This document shows, piece after piece, positions 27,001 to 39,239 of a DNA stretch of 64,000 nt. The stretch comes from Atrichornis clamosus (lineage: Eukaryota > Chordata > Aves > Passeriformes > Menuridae). The first letter of the stretch is position 1. Each line of letters begins with the position of its first letter. The DNA lies in NCBI GenBank assembly GCA_013400975.1, contig WBMZ01003230.1, forward strand, positions 283,660-347,659. Reading direction: 5' to 3'. The notes under the pieces are model-generated. The model was not told where the DNA came from. It saw only the letters and a program-made list of their open reading frames with translations, and made no database searches. The translations under genes and the position numbers were made by a program.

Positions 27001-28407
27001 ATTTTCCAAATATGTCTATATTCTCAGCTAATCTTATTTCCTTCTAGAGACTGATTATGAGAATGAATTTCATTTTTTGCATTATTCTAGATGAAACTAA
27101 GTGGCTTGGTTTATGAGTTGGTGTTCAGCTTCTAATGTTACTGGGGTTTAATTAATGGACTTGAAACTTAGGATAAAAACCTCAAAAGATGTGTTCATGG
27201 CCCTGATGTGTTTGTTTAAGCCATGGCAAAGGGAAGGAGATGTATTTCATATTAACTAGAACCCATAGCTTCTCTTCACGTTCAACATCAACTAGTGTGA
27301 ATAACTGTAATCAAGCCTGGCAGTGACAAATAAGAGTTAGATTGACTTGTCCTCACTTGGAGTTGAAGATGAACATTTCTTAGCAAATCTAAATGTGAAA
27401 TGCTTTTTCATTCTGATAAGCACTCATTTCCAGCTCCTGGTGGTTTGTCATCCAGAGGTGTATGTGGATGCTGACATCGGAAGAGTGAACAGATTGCATA
27501 AACTGGGAATAAAATATGTAATTGAGTGCAGAAATGTTTGGTACCTAAAACCACATCCTCTTATACCCTTTCCCATCAGTCTCCTTAAGTATTAAAGACC
27601 AAAAGGTTCAATGAAGATCTATGTGGGAACTCTACAGATGAAGATATTTGTAGGGGAGGATTTGTAGTTCATCTCATCTCCCAGATGTGCTGGGGAAAGG
27701 AAAGACTGCTCACTGAGGGGCCTATCCTGGTCCATTAGTCACTCCTGTTGCCTCATATGAACATGCCAGCAAAACCTTTTGGTTCACTCTCAAATGACAA
27801 CGGGAAAGCAGGAATCCTGAACTCATGTCCTTAGTGTTCAACCACAGCTTGTATTCACGCTCTCCAAATTTAGCACCTTCTCTGAAGTGTCTGCTTCCCC
27901 GGTGCTGCCCATGTAACTCAAAGGAACAGTTACCTCCAGGTGGCAGTTTAAAAGACAGATAAGTCTTCACTCAAATTAACCCAAAATAAATCAGTACATC
28001 TTTCTACCCATGGTGCAAGATGGTCGTTGTTGAAAACAATCACTTAGTGCCAAAACCTGCTGTCTACAATCCGTTATATAAAGTATATTTTATTAAACTA
28101 AAAACTTAGGGAAATGACTGTATTTGTAAAGATCTGAGTGAAATACCACAGGTGCAATATATACAAGAATAAGAAATTGCTCAAAAATATTAAAGCCAAG
28201 GTGGCAGTGTTTGTTTGTGTGTTTGTTTCGTTGGCTGGTTTTTTGTAGCCTTCACAAAGAAATTAAAGCAAAAAGTTCAGGGTAATAAAGAAGTCAATGA
28301 GAGTTTTACCATAGTTGTTATTGTTGAAAGAATGATAAATATTTGTGTTGCCAGGTATGAATGTACCAGAAAGTGTTAGGAAACGTTAAACCTGTTGCCT
28401 TTTAAAA
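24006..28407. other. AT-rich DNA, nothing recognised apart from one simple repeat
   Basis: No gene could be supported. A plus frame at 27347-27595 (82 codons) has a balanced composition and an acceptor-like CTCATTTCCAG at about 27424-27434. However, it matches no family I know and lacks a clear donor. The minus frame at 27722-27970 is also unassigned. The (TTTA)n repeat at 24505-24530 lies within this stretch. Confidence 0.5.
24505..24530. repeat. (TTTA)n tetranucleotide microsatellite
   Basis: About six perfect tandem copies of a TTTA unit. The copies are uniform, which suggests ongoing slippage rather than an old decayed tract. Confidence 0.9.
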
Positions 28408-28466
28408 ATTTTTTTTCTCCTCTCCTTCATTCCATCATTTTTTTTCTCCTCTCCTGCACTTACATC
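28408..28466. repeat. Two-copy tandem duplication of ~29 bp
   Basis: Two adjacent units share an A, eight T residues and CTCCTCTCC. They then continue with similar TTCATTCCATC and TGCACTTACATC tails. Unit 1 is 28408-28436 and unit 2 is 28437-28466. This looks like a local duplication, probably by slippage on the T/C-rich motif. No coding context. Confidence 0.75.
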
Positions 28467-31400
28467 ATTAAATTGGCGCCGTCCATTTCGGGCCACAAAG
28501 CCAAGGACCCTGTCACCATTGCAGCTACACTTGTGCAATAGCACAGCTGCGTGTGACTCTGTGTTTCAAGGTAATTTATGCAAGTAATTAGAATATCACA
28601 TAGACAGAATTTTTTTTTTGTAGTAAGGGTGAGGAAGGAACAGAATAACTCAAGAAAGTAAAATTACATAAATCATCAGGAACTAGCAACTCTCATCTGA
28701 GGATTTTGGATGAAAGGTAGTGCCAAGGAAAAGAAATAGTGGTGAGAACTTGCAATAAATAATTGAAAGTAGAAAGCTTTTTGGTAGTCTAGAAAGATAA
28801 AAGGTTGAGTAAATATAAAATAATGCTAAGGGGAATTTTGGAAAGTACAGACTGAATGCCTTACTGATGTATATGTAGTATATAGATGTTTTAAGATCAA
28901 GGTAATGCCAAGACAAATCCTGCCTTGAAATCTTTTATATTTTTCACATCATAAGAGAACAATATTAGGTTCCACTTCCATAAAAATATTCCCATTCTTA
29001 CTTGCTGACACACACTGCACAAACTCTCTTGCGGTTCGTATTCCTGTAAAATACACCCAGGCAGGAATGACATTTCCTAGATGGAAACATTATTGACATG
29101 TGTATCTAACACACAACACTCACAGCCAATGATCATTTGAAAAGACTGTTCATTCCACATCTATCTACAATGTTTTCAAGTTAAAACTCTTCCAGGCTTG
29201 GATTCTCTTTAACAAATGATAACTCAGAAGGAGTAAATTACTCACATCATTTCTCAGTAGACTATAACCCACTGTGTGTTCAGAGTAACCCAACCTAAGT
29301 GAACGACTCTTAAAAATGCAAGCCAAGGTGATCTAAATGCAGGAGGTTTGGAACAGATGAAAGAAGGTCATGAAAATAAGATCCTTTCAAGGGAAACAAG
29401 ACAATCAAAATGTACCCTGCCAATCAAAATACCGTGTCCTGATCCAAAACAAATTAAAGGGAACACCCAAATGAGCATTGTACGTTAAAGTTTGTACAGC
29501 TCTATCAAGATGTATTGTCTCTTAACTCCTCGTCCACATCCAGTCAGGGCAAGGGTGGCAGCACAGACTTCTGGGTTAATTTTGAAAGAACGAGAAATCC
29601 TTAATTTGAACTGGCACTAAAGATTGGCTCAGAAAAAATGCTTCTCTCTGACATGTTGGAAATGGGGACAAGAAAACAATAGTTGTAAAATGAGGGAAAA
29701 GAGCAGAAGGATCACTTTCAGCTTTAGTGTTTAATGGCAGTTGGCAGTAAAGTCAGCATGGATGATATAACACCAAGTTGGATTTTTCAGGGAAGGAAGC
29801 TGGAGGCCATTCTGTCCCCATTCAGGCGCCTTTTGGGTGCTTGTTTCTTAGGTGGTTCCAGTTGTACTTCATTGTCCCTTACAAGCTTCTGTTACCCATT
29901 TCACTTTACTCCTCCAGAGACCTTTTTTAAAATTATTTTTTGACAGTCTGCCACTCATTATAATGAAATATGTCACTTTCTCCCCTCAAATTTTATAAAT
30001 CAATTTTGCCTGTAAAGTGTGTAGCTCCTTTCTAAAAATAAAATACCACAGATACTTTTGCTCTTACTTTGATACTTCTCACTTGTCATTTTAATGAATG
30101 CTTCCAAAAAATATACTGATGCAATGTAGGTCTTCATTTTTATTTTTTTTCCACAGGAGCAAAACAAAAGTCCTGCTGTGGTGTGTGAAACCTTTCTATA
30201 TTCCATCAAGGTGCCCCAGATCCCATTTTTGATGTCTTTCACTTATGAAATACAGCAACATTTTTTCTTCTTCAGATTGAAATCTGACCTTGATTCTCAA
30301 CCAATAAAGTACACATAGTTGAATCTGTTCTATTGACTCCCTACTTCACACACTGGGATACATTGATTTTCTCTGAATGGCAGTGGAATGTGTATATTGA
30401 CCTGGTACACCTGGCAAGATGTAACTGGTGTGCTGGGAAGTAGACCTGCTAAAATTGTCAGAATTTCTCCGTTGGTGTCTTCAGAGATGTCTAGGGATCT
30501 CTAATGAAAACTTGCTTGAGTAGAAATAAGTGGAACAACTGAGTTTAATATTGTAATTTCTGATTTCTCTTCAATATTGGAAAGCAGCTCTTCTAAAGTG
30601 ACAGCTCCAGATCTGCCTCATTTTCTGGTCTCCAACAAAAACTGCTCCTGAAATATGGAAAAGCTTGTTTTCCCTATCTATTTTAAAGAAAGGAATAAAG
30701 GAATTGTTGCCTCTATTGGGGGTGGACTTGCTCTGTTTCATCCAGCCAGCAGCTTGGTGCTCCTCAGCTTGCTTCTCCTGGGTAACTGATGACTCCCAGA
30801 GGCCTCCCCCTTCCTTCAGTTTTTCTTCAGTTGTTTGATTCTGCTCAAAATTTTTACTGTTCTGGTAATTGGAAGACAGATTTTGGGTTGCCTGAAGATG
30901 TTGGCAAATGTTAAAATGGAGGGTTCAGACTTTTAACAAGCAAATTCCAGATGAGTATTTTGAGACAGGGCAAACTAACAATATCTTTTCTTTCTTGTCT
31001 CTTTTCCCATAGAAGTTCCTGCCAAGTTGACCCTATAAAAACTTCATCATCATAGGAGTTCATAAATTATTGTATTGTCACTCCAAATTCACCAGATCAG
31101 GATACTTTGGAATTATTTTCTTTGACATTATAGATTTTTGTATCAGAAAAGCTTGTTAACACAGAGTGATTCCCCATGTCAAACAGGCCATCTACAGATG
31201 AGGAAAGACTATGATATCCAAAGGACTAAAAAATTAAATGTGTCAAAATAGGTGAGGATAATATCAGATGATCATTCTCCTTGTTAAAAAGGCATTTGAT
31301 GCCAATATTTAGGAAATTTTCTGTTTAATCTTGGATTTAGATTAGCACTTGCAAACAGTAGACACTGTTTGTTGAGGTAGGTTGTTTTCCCTTTTCTTGT

Positions 31401-34400
31401 GGTATTTTGAATTTTAGATTATCAATTATATTATGTTGATTATTAACAACTTAGATTATATTAATTAAAGCAAAGAATATTAAAACTCTACATTGTAAAC
31501 TTAGTGCTCTATTTTATAAGTACATAGGAGCCTTCATGACACAAATGTCCATTATGTACAGACAAAAAATGAATACATTGTAATAGATAAATGTCTATTA
31601 TTAATTTAGTTATTGCTTTCATGGTTGAATTCAAAGAACTTCCATAGACCTTTTAAGGAATATTTTATTTATACATAAGAAATAAAGTAAGTTGTGTGAC
31701 AGACCGTGTTTTAAAAGATGAACTATTCATATTCCAGACAAAAAAGTCTAGTAGAGTAGTAAATATAACTGTGAATAATGAGACTTAGTTTAAAGCAAAA
31801 CACATTGTAAAATGGCAAAACACCTTGAAAATTATTAATATTCTTAAAGTGATAATTTCTTTTTGGCTTACAAAGTCTTTTTATTTTGAATACTCTTCAT
31901 TATGGAAAAAGCTGGCAAATGGATCCCCTGTATCTTTTGACTATGTGGTGAATTGCAAGACTACAATATATGGAGAGCATTGCCAGCGAAGAATGTATAG
32001 GAAGTGATTGATCTCTGCCTGTAAATAAAAGAGAGGGAAATAAAGAATGATGGGAAGTTAGGGAATATAGTGTGGCTTTGGTCTTATTATTTTACAGGGT
32101 GATGTACAGAACAAAAATATTCTGCAGAGTTTCTGTGTCTGTGTGGTCCAGCTCTCGGCTGTGGTCTGAGTCAACTGATTTCATGCTGGAATAAGCTGCC
32201 TGTCTCAAATTCATGGAAGAAGAAAAAAGCCCAACCATGGAATATGGCAAAACACTGTATTGTGACATCTCTCAGGTCACACCAGACATGTTGTAAAGCA
32301 TGTGAAGTAGCAGAAATTTCTTGCAATGAAGGGATATTTTGACTTGTGGAAGAAAAAAAATTGTAGTTTAAAGGAGCTGAAAAGGCCTATTTGAGTGAAT
32401 GTTTCAGAGTATCTGTTTTCTTCCTGAAACTATTGACATTGAAGAAATTTCCACAGACTATACCCACTGAGCTCCGACATTCTGTACTCCACACTCAGCA
32501 TTTTTGCAGGAGTTACTTCAATTTCTTATGATATATTTAGGTGAAAGGTACCTACCTGCAACAAAAATTTGCCATTACTAACAGCAGTGCAACTTCACTG
32601 AAGCCACCATGGCATGCTGCACTTGATGAAATATCAATTGCCAGTTTCTGAAGTTCTATCCTCATTCCTGATTGCTCCCCAACCAGGGCTTGCATGCTTG
32701 GTTTGACAGGAGAGATGCTCAGCAGCATGGGTTCCTCTCTCTAAGAACCCAAGTGCACATGAAATTTGTTGTCAGAAATATCTCTTGTCACCTCTTGCAA
32801 AGAGGTGCTGACCACTTTGATGCTGTCTGAAAAATTAAAAATTTTAGAGCTTGCTTCCTATAAAGTTTTCTATGCTTTTGTCCCTTTAAAATAATCTGAG
32901 TGTGTAGTAATTCTCAGTATGACTTAAAGTGATGGCCATGAAGACTTGAGTAAAGAAGCTACCTCTGAGTCCTTTAATTTTTTTCAACCATTTACTTAGA
33001 TAAAAGATCCAGTATCCATCACTGATCCTTAACAACCTTTCTTGCTCTGATATAACCTGTCTGTTGGTTTCAGACTATGCTTAGTTTACCAGCAATACAA
33101 AACTACAAGGCTGCCAGTCAGTCTGGCTTCTCCCTGTATCTTTGTCTCTAGAATTTTCCTGTATATTAAAAAAAAAAAATTCTTACTAAAAACCAAGCAG
33201 TGCATCTAGCTTTTGTAATACTCTAGGGAATGCTGGTCATCAAAGATTCCCTTTTTTTTTTTTGTAGCCTGTCTCCAATATTCTGTTTCATATCACTTTT
33301 ACAACCACAGAGTTGGAAATCCAGAGACTGTGACTGAAAAAAGGGTGATGAAAGGTTGGGCTTAAGATAAAAGCCAAAAGTTAAACAAAAGGAATGGTTC
33401 CTTACCACAAGTAGTTTTTCAGCTTAGCAGTGAGGAGGTGCTGACCAGGGATATTGCTTACCCAGCTCCTCGGGTTGCTCAGCAATTAGGTGGTTTGTAC
33501 TGCGTGAGCCATCTATGCCTGATCTCCCTAGGATTTCTTACAGAACACACTGTAGTAATATTTGGGAACTAACAGAGGTTGGTGGTTCATTTCTGTGGCT
33601 ACATAAAAGTTGGATCAAGCCTTTTCTGTGCTTCAAGCAAACACGAATCCAAATTCATTCTTGGTTATGGCCAAGATGAGTAAAACGTCCCATGAAAGGA
33701 AAACTGTTGCAGCAGAGTGAGATCTCAACAAAAGATGGTAGAGGGGGATGGGAAGGTTTGATGGGAACATGATCTGGGAAAAATTAGCAGAGGCAGAGTT
33801 GAAGGAAGGTCTGGGCTTTTGAAGGTGGGGGCTTGTAACTTTTGTGGGAATAATTCCCTTTTTTGTTCCTTTCTTCTTTCACACCAATGAGTCTAATGAC
33901 CTCTTCTTCACCCTGTGATGGTAGGAAAAGAGGGTGCTGATGTGCATCTGCTATCTACCAAAGTGCCAGTCTGTATCTCTTTTTTGGGCCCTCTGCCACT
34001 GCTTTCCTCACCATACACTTCAAGGAGGTAGACCCTCTTTCAAGACAGTGGCTGTGGATTAGAACTACACTTTTTCTTCTTCTGTGTTCCTCAGTTCTCT
34101 CCCCATCTATGCGTAATTCTCCATGGTGGCAGAGACCTTCCCAGTGGCAGATGCAGACAAAAAGTAAACCCTAGAATTTAAACTGTTCTGCCATTGCTCA
34201 GAACAGATCTTACAGAAATGGCAAAAGCATGTCTGCACTGAAATGCAATTCAGAGTCAATTTGATATTTGCCAGGTTCCAGCTGCTATTGGCTAAAGTAC
34301 TACAGTAATGTAGTGCAGTAGAATATAGATAGATAGATATTGATTCAGTCCCTTGTTTTAAAATATCATTTTGGTTTGTTTTTTAAGCAATGACAGATAT

Positions 34401-37400
34401 ATTTTTGGTAAATGGTTTTCTTTTAGTTTTTCCCTTTTGAGTAGCAAATCAGATGTGTCCACTAATCTCCCACCACATGCCCAATAATCTAATCTTTCTG
34501 TTTCTTCATGGTTGCTCATTAGTGCTTTGACTTCATTTGTGTCTAGTACTTTCAAAAACTAGCTTCTCTCAACAAGCTCCATGGACTGAACAGCCTAATC
34601 CCCTGCAGTTTGGGGTGGATTATCCAAGCTGTGGATCACTATTCCTGAGGTTTTCTGCTGCAACATAGTGCCCTGCAGAGCTTGGCAGGGTAAAAGCTGC
34701 TTGTCAGTCTCTTGTTGCTCTTTAAAGGAGCAGTCTGCAATAGTCTGTTTACTGCAGTTTTGAATTTAAATGCACACAGCCAAACATATGTAACTTTTGT
34801 TATCAACAGCTTTGATTTTTGAATGCTTAAGTTCTCTGTCATAACCTGCTAATATCCAGTTGAGAGCTGACTGAATTAAAAAATTAAATAAATATGATGA
34901 CAGAGGAAAGCAGTTGACTAGTAAGAAAATCAACCTTGGGAGGGTTTGCAGAGGCACAAAAAGCCAGGACTGTAAATCAGAATCTCTACTCAACACACAA
35001 TAAGTCCCAAAGTGGCTGTAGGTTAAAATGGGTGCCCTAAAATAGAGGAGACAAAGGGAGCACAGAAAATACAGTAGAACATAGTAATTAAGAATAGAAA
35101 GAGGACCCATATATAGGCAACTTGAAGATGAAAATAAAAGGTTTGAATGTACTGGGGACTGGAAAGCTGTGGAGAAGACTGAGATCAGCCAAATAGGCTT
35201 CTGCAGAGTCTTTTCAATTTGACAGTGCTGTCATTCCTTGCTAGTGAGAAGCTGTCTGTGGCAATCTGAGGAAAAATACATGTGAGGAAACTGTGCATCT
35301 GGTATGTGAAAACCTGTTTTTCTCAAAAAGCTTCTTCCCTGCATGTGTTAAATAATGTATTGCTGTGAGCAGCAGGAGGAGCTGTGGAATTCTACTGAGT
35401 GCAGCTGGGAAGATTTTATGCTTCTAAAATCCCAAACCTTTTGAGCCTTGTAAACCCTCTTAACAGTTCAATTTTTTTTTCCTCAAATCATCCACAGCAG
35501 GTTATTTATCCATCACTGTCTCATGCTCTAGTTACAACTACCATGTAACAACTGCTCTGGAAACAGCCAGTTACAGTTGGATTTACCAGCTTTGTTTTTA
35601 AACACAGGAGACTGAACTCAGGGAAAATGTTTTTGCTTACCATGATGCAATTCTTTCATAAGCTAATCACAGTATCAGGATATACTTTCATGATGGAGTG
35701 TCTTCTATCTGGTACCAATGAGCTGTACCTCAAACAGAAACAAAACATTGCACAGTGCTCAAATGTGATTTTATGATTTATCTCTGTATAAGGATGACCC
35801 ATAGGCATGGTCACTAGAGAGAGTACATCAATAGTTTTCAGAGTCAGTGGCCTTTACACACTATTTTAGTAGGCTCATTGTTAAGTCAATGCTATATTTA
35901 GGAGCTTTCTGAAATTCCTGATCTTTGTTTTCCTATGGGTGAAACAATCAGTATATGCATAGCTATTGAGATGTCTGTGGCAGATTTTGTTTCTGTATTT
36001 TCCAGTGATTTTTTTAGCCTGTGTTGTTTTATGTGGGAGGATGAGAGTGCAGAAAGATTAGACAATGCATGTTCGTGCTATTGTCTGAAACAATCAATAT
36101 ATGTGTTTTCTGTAGTCATTGTTTCTTTTGAGCTTGCCAGCACTTATTATGCCTCAGGAAACATCATCCTGCTAAGAGTACCCTTGTGTCGGTGAATATA
36201 AAGCAGCAGAAAATATTCAAGAGAATATGCCTTTCAAGTCTGGTATATTTTAGAATTAGTGGGACAGGTTAATTTGGATCTTTATCCATAACCACACTTT
36301 CTGTTAACAGTCTTTAATCTTTCTTTTTAATTTAAAAATATGTCTAAGAATGCATATTTGTTTAAGATTTAATTGGAGAGATGAGAAAACTAATTTTACT
36401 CTGAGATAATATATTCGATAAAAGTTATGAACACTTGAAATGGGAAGTTATGTTTGGAGCTTTCTTTGTACTAATTTAAATTAGCATACACTATCTTTGA
36501 CAGTACAATTACTGTAAGGGCTAATCCAAATATAGCTGAGCCTAAAATTTATCAGAGAAAACTATTTTTTGCAGGAATTTATATATTCAGACAAATATTT
36601 AAAAGCTAAATATTTAGCAGCTATCAGGCTTTCACCCCGATACTTGGTAGTTTCCCACAGCAGAAATCCCATGCTTGTGTGTGAATTTCTGTGTAGGTAC
36701 AAACGTGTCAATTACAGGGATTAAGGTTTATTTGGAGGGAGAGAGTGGAAAGACACCTAGGTTAGACAGGCATACAAATGTGTGCATGCTTCACAAAAAC
36801 TTCAGGGTAAGACTCCAAAGAATTTATCCATTTGTCCATTACCCTGAAAGATGCTAACTGAGATTTTCACCAGACTAAAAATAAAATTTGTCCTCAAAGA
36901 ACTGTGCTGATATGGGAAAAGCAGCTATGCAGAAAGATGATACTCTGGAGATTATGACCCATGAGATATTGCTATTCCTTGATTTGCTTTAAAGTCTTGT
37001 TAAAGAAAATAAAATATCTTACAAAACACTGTGAACATTAAAAATATAAATGTCCTTACAGTTAATTACTTTGCTGGCTATTCCATAGTTTGACACTAAG
37101 ATGAAACTGTAACATAAAAATATTTTAATGCATTTATTTTATCATTGAAATATGATTACAGGGTTTTTTTTAGAAAACAAAAACAGAAGTAAAAAGTTCT
37201 ATTTAAAACTGGCTTTGCTTGTCACCCAGAACTTTTCTCTGTTTTTCATTTTACTTGAAGATCTCTTAAATAATGAAGAGTTTCTAGCAATTAGTGATTC
37301 CCTCAGGTAAGTGAAAATGTAAATCATACCTTACTCAAACTTCTGTGTTCTATAATTTGTCTCAGAGCTAAAGTATATTTCTTCTCTGTAAATATTTCAA

Positions 37401-38223
37401 AAGATTTAACGTTACAATAAAATCTACACTGCAATGTTATTGACCTTAGAGATCTCATTTTAATCCTCTTGATATTCCCTGCATTTACTTAAATCACTGT
37501 TTTACAGCTTCATTCTTATACCTGATGAATGCTGAGAAATCTATTGCTAATCCATTTGGAAAATGTAAATCCACTGAGTATTCTCTTTAATCACATTAAA
37601 TTACTTTTACGTGAAAGAAGTTAATGGTAATTTAATTTAAATTAAAAAAAAAAAGACCAGGTTATATTTTAACTTTGTATTCATTTTCTGTACATGAAGA
37701 ATAAGATACTGTAAGATTGGTTGCAAATGGAGCTTTCTACCCTAACTAAAATATTGAATTTTCTTTATCTGCACTTGTGATTTAAAACTACATTTGTTTT
37801 TGGATGAATGAGTTGATGGCTAGGGATGTTCTCAAACATACATTATAAGGAGAAATATGAACAGAAAATATAATTGATGTACAAGCAAAATAATTTGCAT
37901 TAAAGACCTGATTCAACAAATTACATGAATCTAGTCAGATAGCAGAGACTGGATATACCAAAAATAACCAATTCATTAAATTTCGTGTAATAAATATTCT
38001 GAATAAACTTTTCATGAATGTCCCATAAATATTTATGGGAATTATTTAACCAGTGTAGAATAACAAGTAACTCGGAAAAAAATTATACATTGTGAGTGAA
38101 TAACATTCAAAAGCAAAGGAGTTCATGTCACCGTATAAGTTATTCATTGTGAATTATTCTCTTGACTGTAAAGGCTAAGAAAGAAAAAAAATTAGGCTTA
38201 TTTTGCATATTTTGTCCACTGTT
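28467..38223. other. AT-rich gene desert
   Basis: Nearly 10 kb without a supportable gene, RNA or transposon end. Short frames such as 29734-29943, 30000-30242 and 34766-35110 (minus, very hydrophobic) have no recognised domain, no consistent splice phase and ordinary chance length for this composition. A small CpG-containing spot (TTGGCGCCG, about 28474-28482) stands out but matches no element I know. The GATA microsatellite at 34325-34340 lies here. Confidence 0.55.
34325..34340. repeat. Short (GATA)n microsatellite
   Basis: Between three and four tandem copies of a GATA unit. It is short enough to be chance-derived and is listed for completeness. Confidence 0.7.
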
Positions 38224-38370
38224 TTTCAAAGTGCTTTACAGTCATTAAACTAGTGCTATCCACATTTCATAGACAGACAAAGCTGAGGGACTTGGAATTG
38301 GTGATTTAGTGAAAGCCACAGATTAAGTCAAATGCCAGGAATAGGAGCAGTAGCGTAATTCTTGACTTAA
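38224..38370 (+). mobile_element. Ancient L2/MIR-like retroelement relic
   Basis: The order of motifs follows the conserved 3' region shared by very old amniote LINE/SINE families: CAAAGTGCTTTACA, then ~30 bases later CACATTTCATAGACAG, then CTGAGGGACTTGG, GATTTAGTGAAAGCCACA, TTAAGTCAAATG, GGAATAGGAGCAG and a final CTTGACTT. In those families the corresponding parts are a pre-tail 'caaagtgcttta' box, a 'ccattttacagatg' box, 'actgaggc' and 'aagtgacttgcccaaggtcacac'. Divergence is high, so family assignment (L2, MIR or an ancient CR1/L3 type) is tentative. It has no coding capacity. Confidence 0.5.
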
Positions 38371-38616
38371 TTTTTTAGTCTCTGGTCAGTAAATAATTCT
38401 TTCAAGTTGACTATCTGTTGAAGGAAACGGGAAAATAGGAGGGCAAAGCTTTAGGCTCGAGCACCAGGAATAAGAATTGCCACGGATTCGTACAGAGATT
38501 TTCTCTCAGATTGATAAAGCCTATCTCTGGGTTATCTCTCTCTTCACGAATGGCATTCCCAACCCATGTTGGTGAGTTTAGGATGCTAAGAGTATCCTAA
38601 ACCCCTGGGTGATGGG

Positions 38617-38621
38617 ATTAT
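38617..38621. repeat. Target-site duplication, left copy (ATTAT)
   Basis: Five bases immediately 5' of the LTR, repeated exactly immediately 3' of it at 39235-39239. This marks the left end of a retroviral integration. Confidence 0.85.
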
Positions 38622-39234
38622 TGTAGTCTCTCTCTTTTGGTTATTTGTGGAGACTGTGAGGCCAGTCACTTCCACTGTAAGCACCCCTTGGAGGGAAGCT
38701 TCCTAAGCTCATCTCCCCACATAGGGTGAGAGAAGTGCACCTCTCCCAGGAACCTCTGCTCCGTTACTCAAATGTACCCCAGTCAGTGGGCCCTGCCCCT
38801 TTTCTCCCTTGTATGGACCCATCTCCAGAACCTTCTCCTCTCCCTGCCCCTCCATTGGACCTAACCCTGTAGTCCCTCCTTTGGTGTCCCTTCACTGGTC
38901 CCTTGGCCCTCCCATCACCTTTGTACCGCCCTTATGCTCTCCCCTGACTGGACCCTGACCCTCTCTCCGCCCCTGTATTTAATCTGGGGTACAGCTGCCC
39001 TCGCCTGCCTTATCCTCTGGACCCTTCGCGTGGCTGTTGGTAATAAACCCTCCCTGCGGAACCCAAGATAAGACCTCTCCCTCGTCCTTTATCGCTGACG
39101 ATATCTTCAAGATCCCGTGTGTGAGAGTGCGTGTGAGAGTGTGCCGGGGAAGTGGCCCCTGAAGCTGTTCCCGACGTGGTCTGGGGACGCTTTCAGAAGG
39201 TCGCAGCTCTGACCACCTTGCCCCTGCCACGACA
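38622..39234 (+). mobile_element. Solo LTR of an avian endogenous retrovirus
   Basis: A 613-bp long terminal repeat. It begins TGTAGTCTC and ends CCACGACA, so it has the TG...CA ends of retroviral LTRs, and identical 5-bp repeats flank it. Inside it has the usual U3-R-U5 order. A C/T-rich U3 includes an inverted CCAAT at about 38848-38852, followed by a TATA-like TATTTAA at 38976-38982 and an AATAAA polyadenylation signal at 39042-39047, 66 bases downstream. A GT-rich stretch lies near 39117-39145, and U5 runs to the end. No primer-binding site or internal retroviral sequence follows and no polypurine tract precedes, so this is a solo LTR left by recombination between the two LTRs of a provirus. 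A 5-bp duplication is common among ERVL-like elements, but the class is not proven. It has no viral genes. Confidence 0.92.
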
Positions 39235-39239
39235 ATTAT
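39235..39239. repeat. Target-site duplication, right copy (ATTAT)
   Basis: An exact copy of the five bases at 38617-38621, directly after the terminal CA of the LTR. The perfect match implies a fairly recent insertion or chance preservation. Confidence 0.85.

Noticed and set aside
28473..28495. TTGGCGCCG spot as a retroviral primer-binding site
   Set aside because: Only a few bases resemble a tRNA-complementary site, and there is no LTR immediately upstream.
34766..35110. 114-codon hydrophobic minus-strand frame as a membrane protein
   Set aside because: Hydrophobicity follows from the A-rich plus strand. No family or exon signals.
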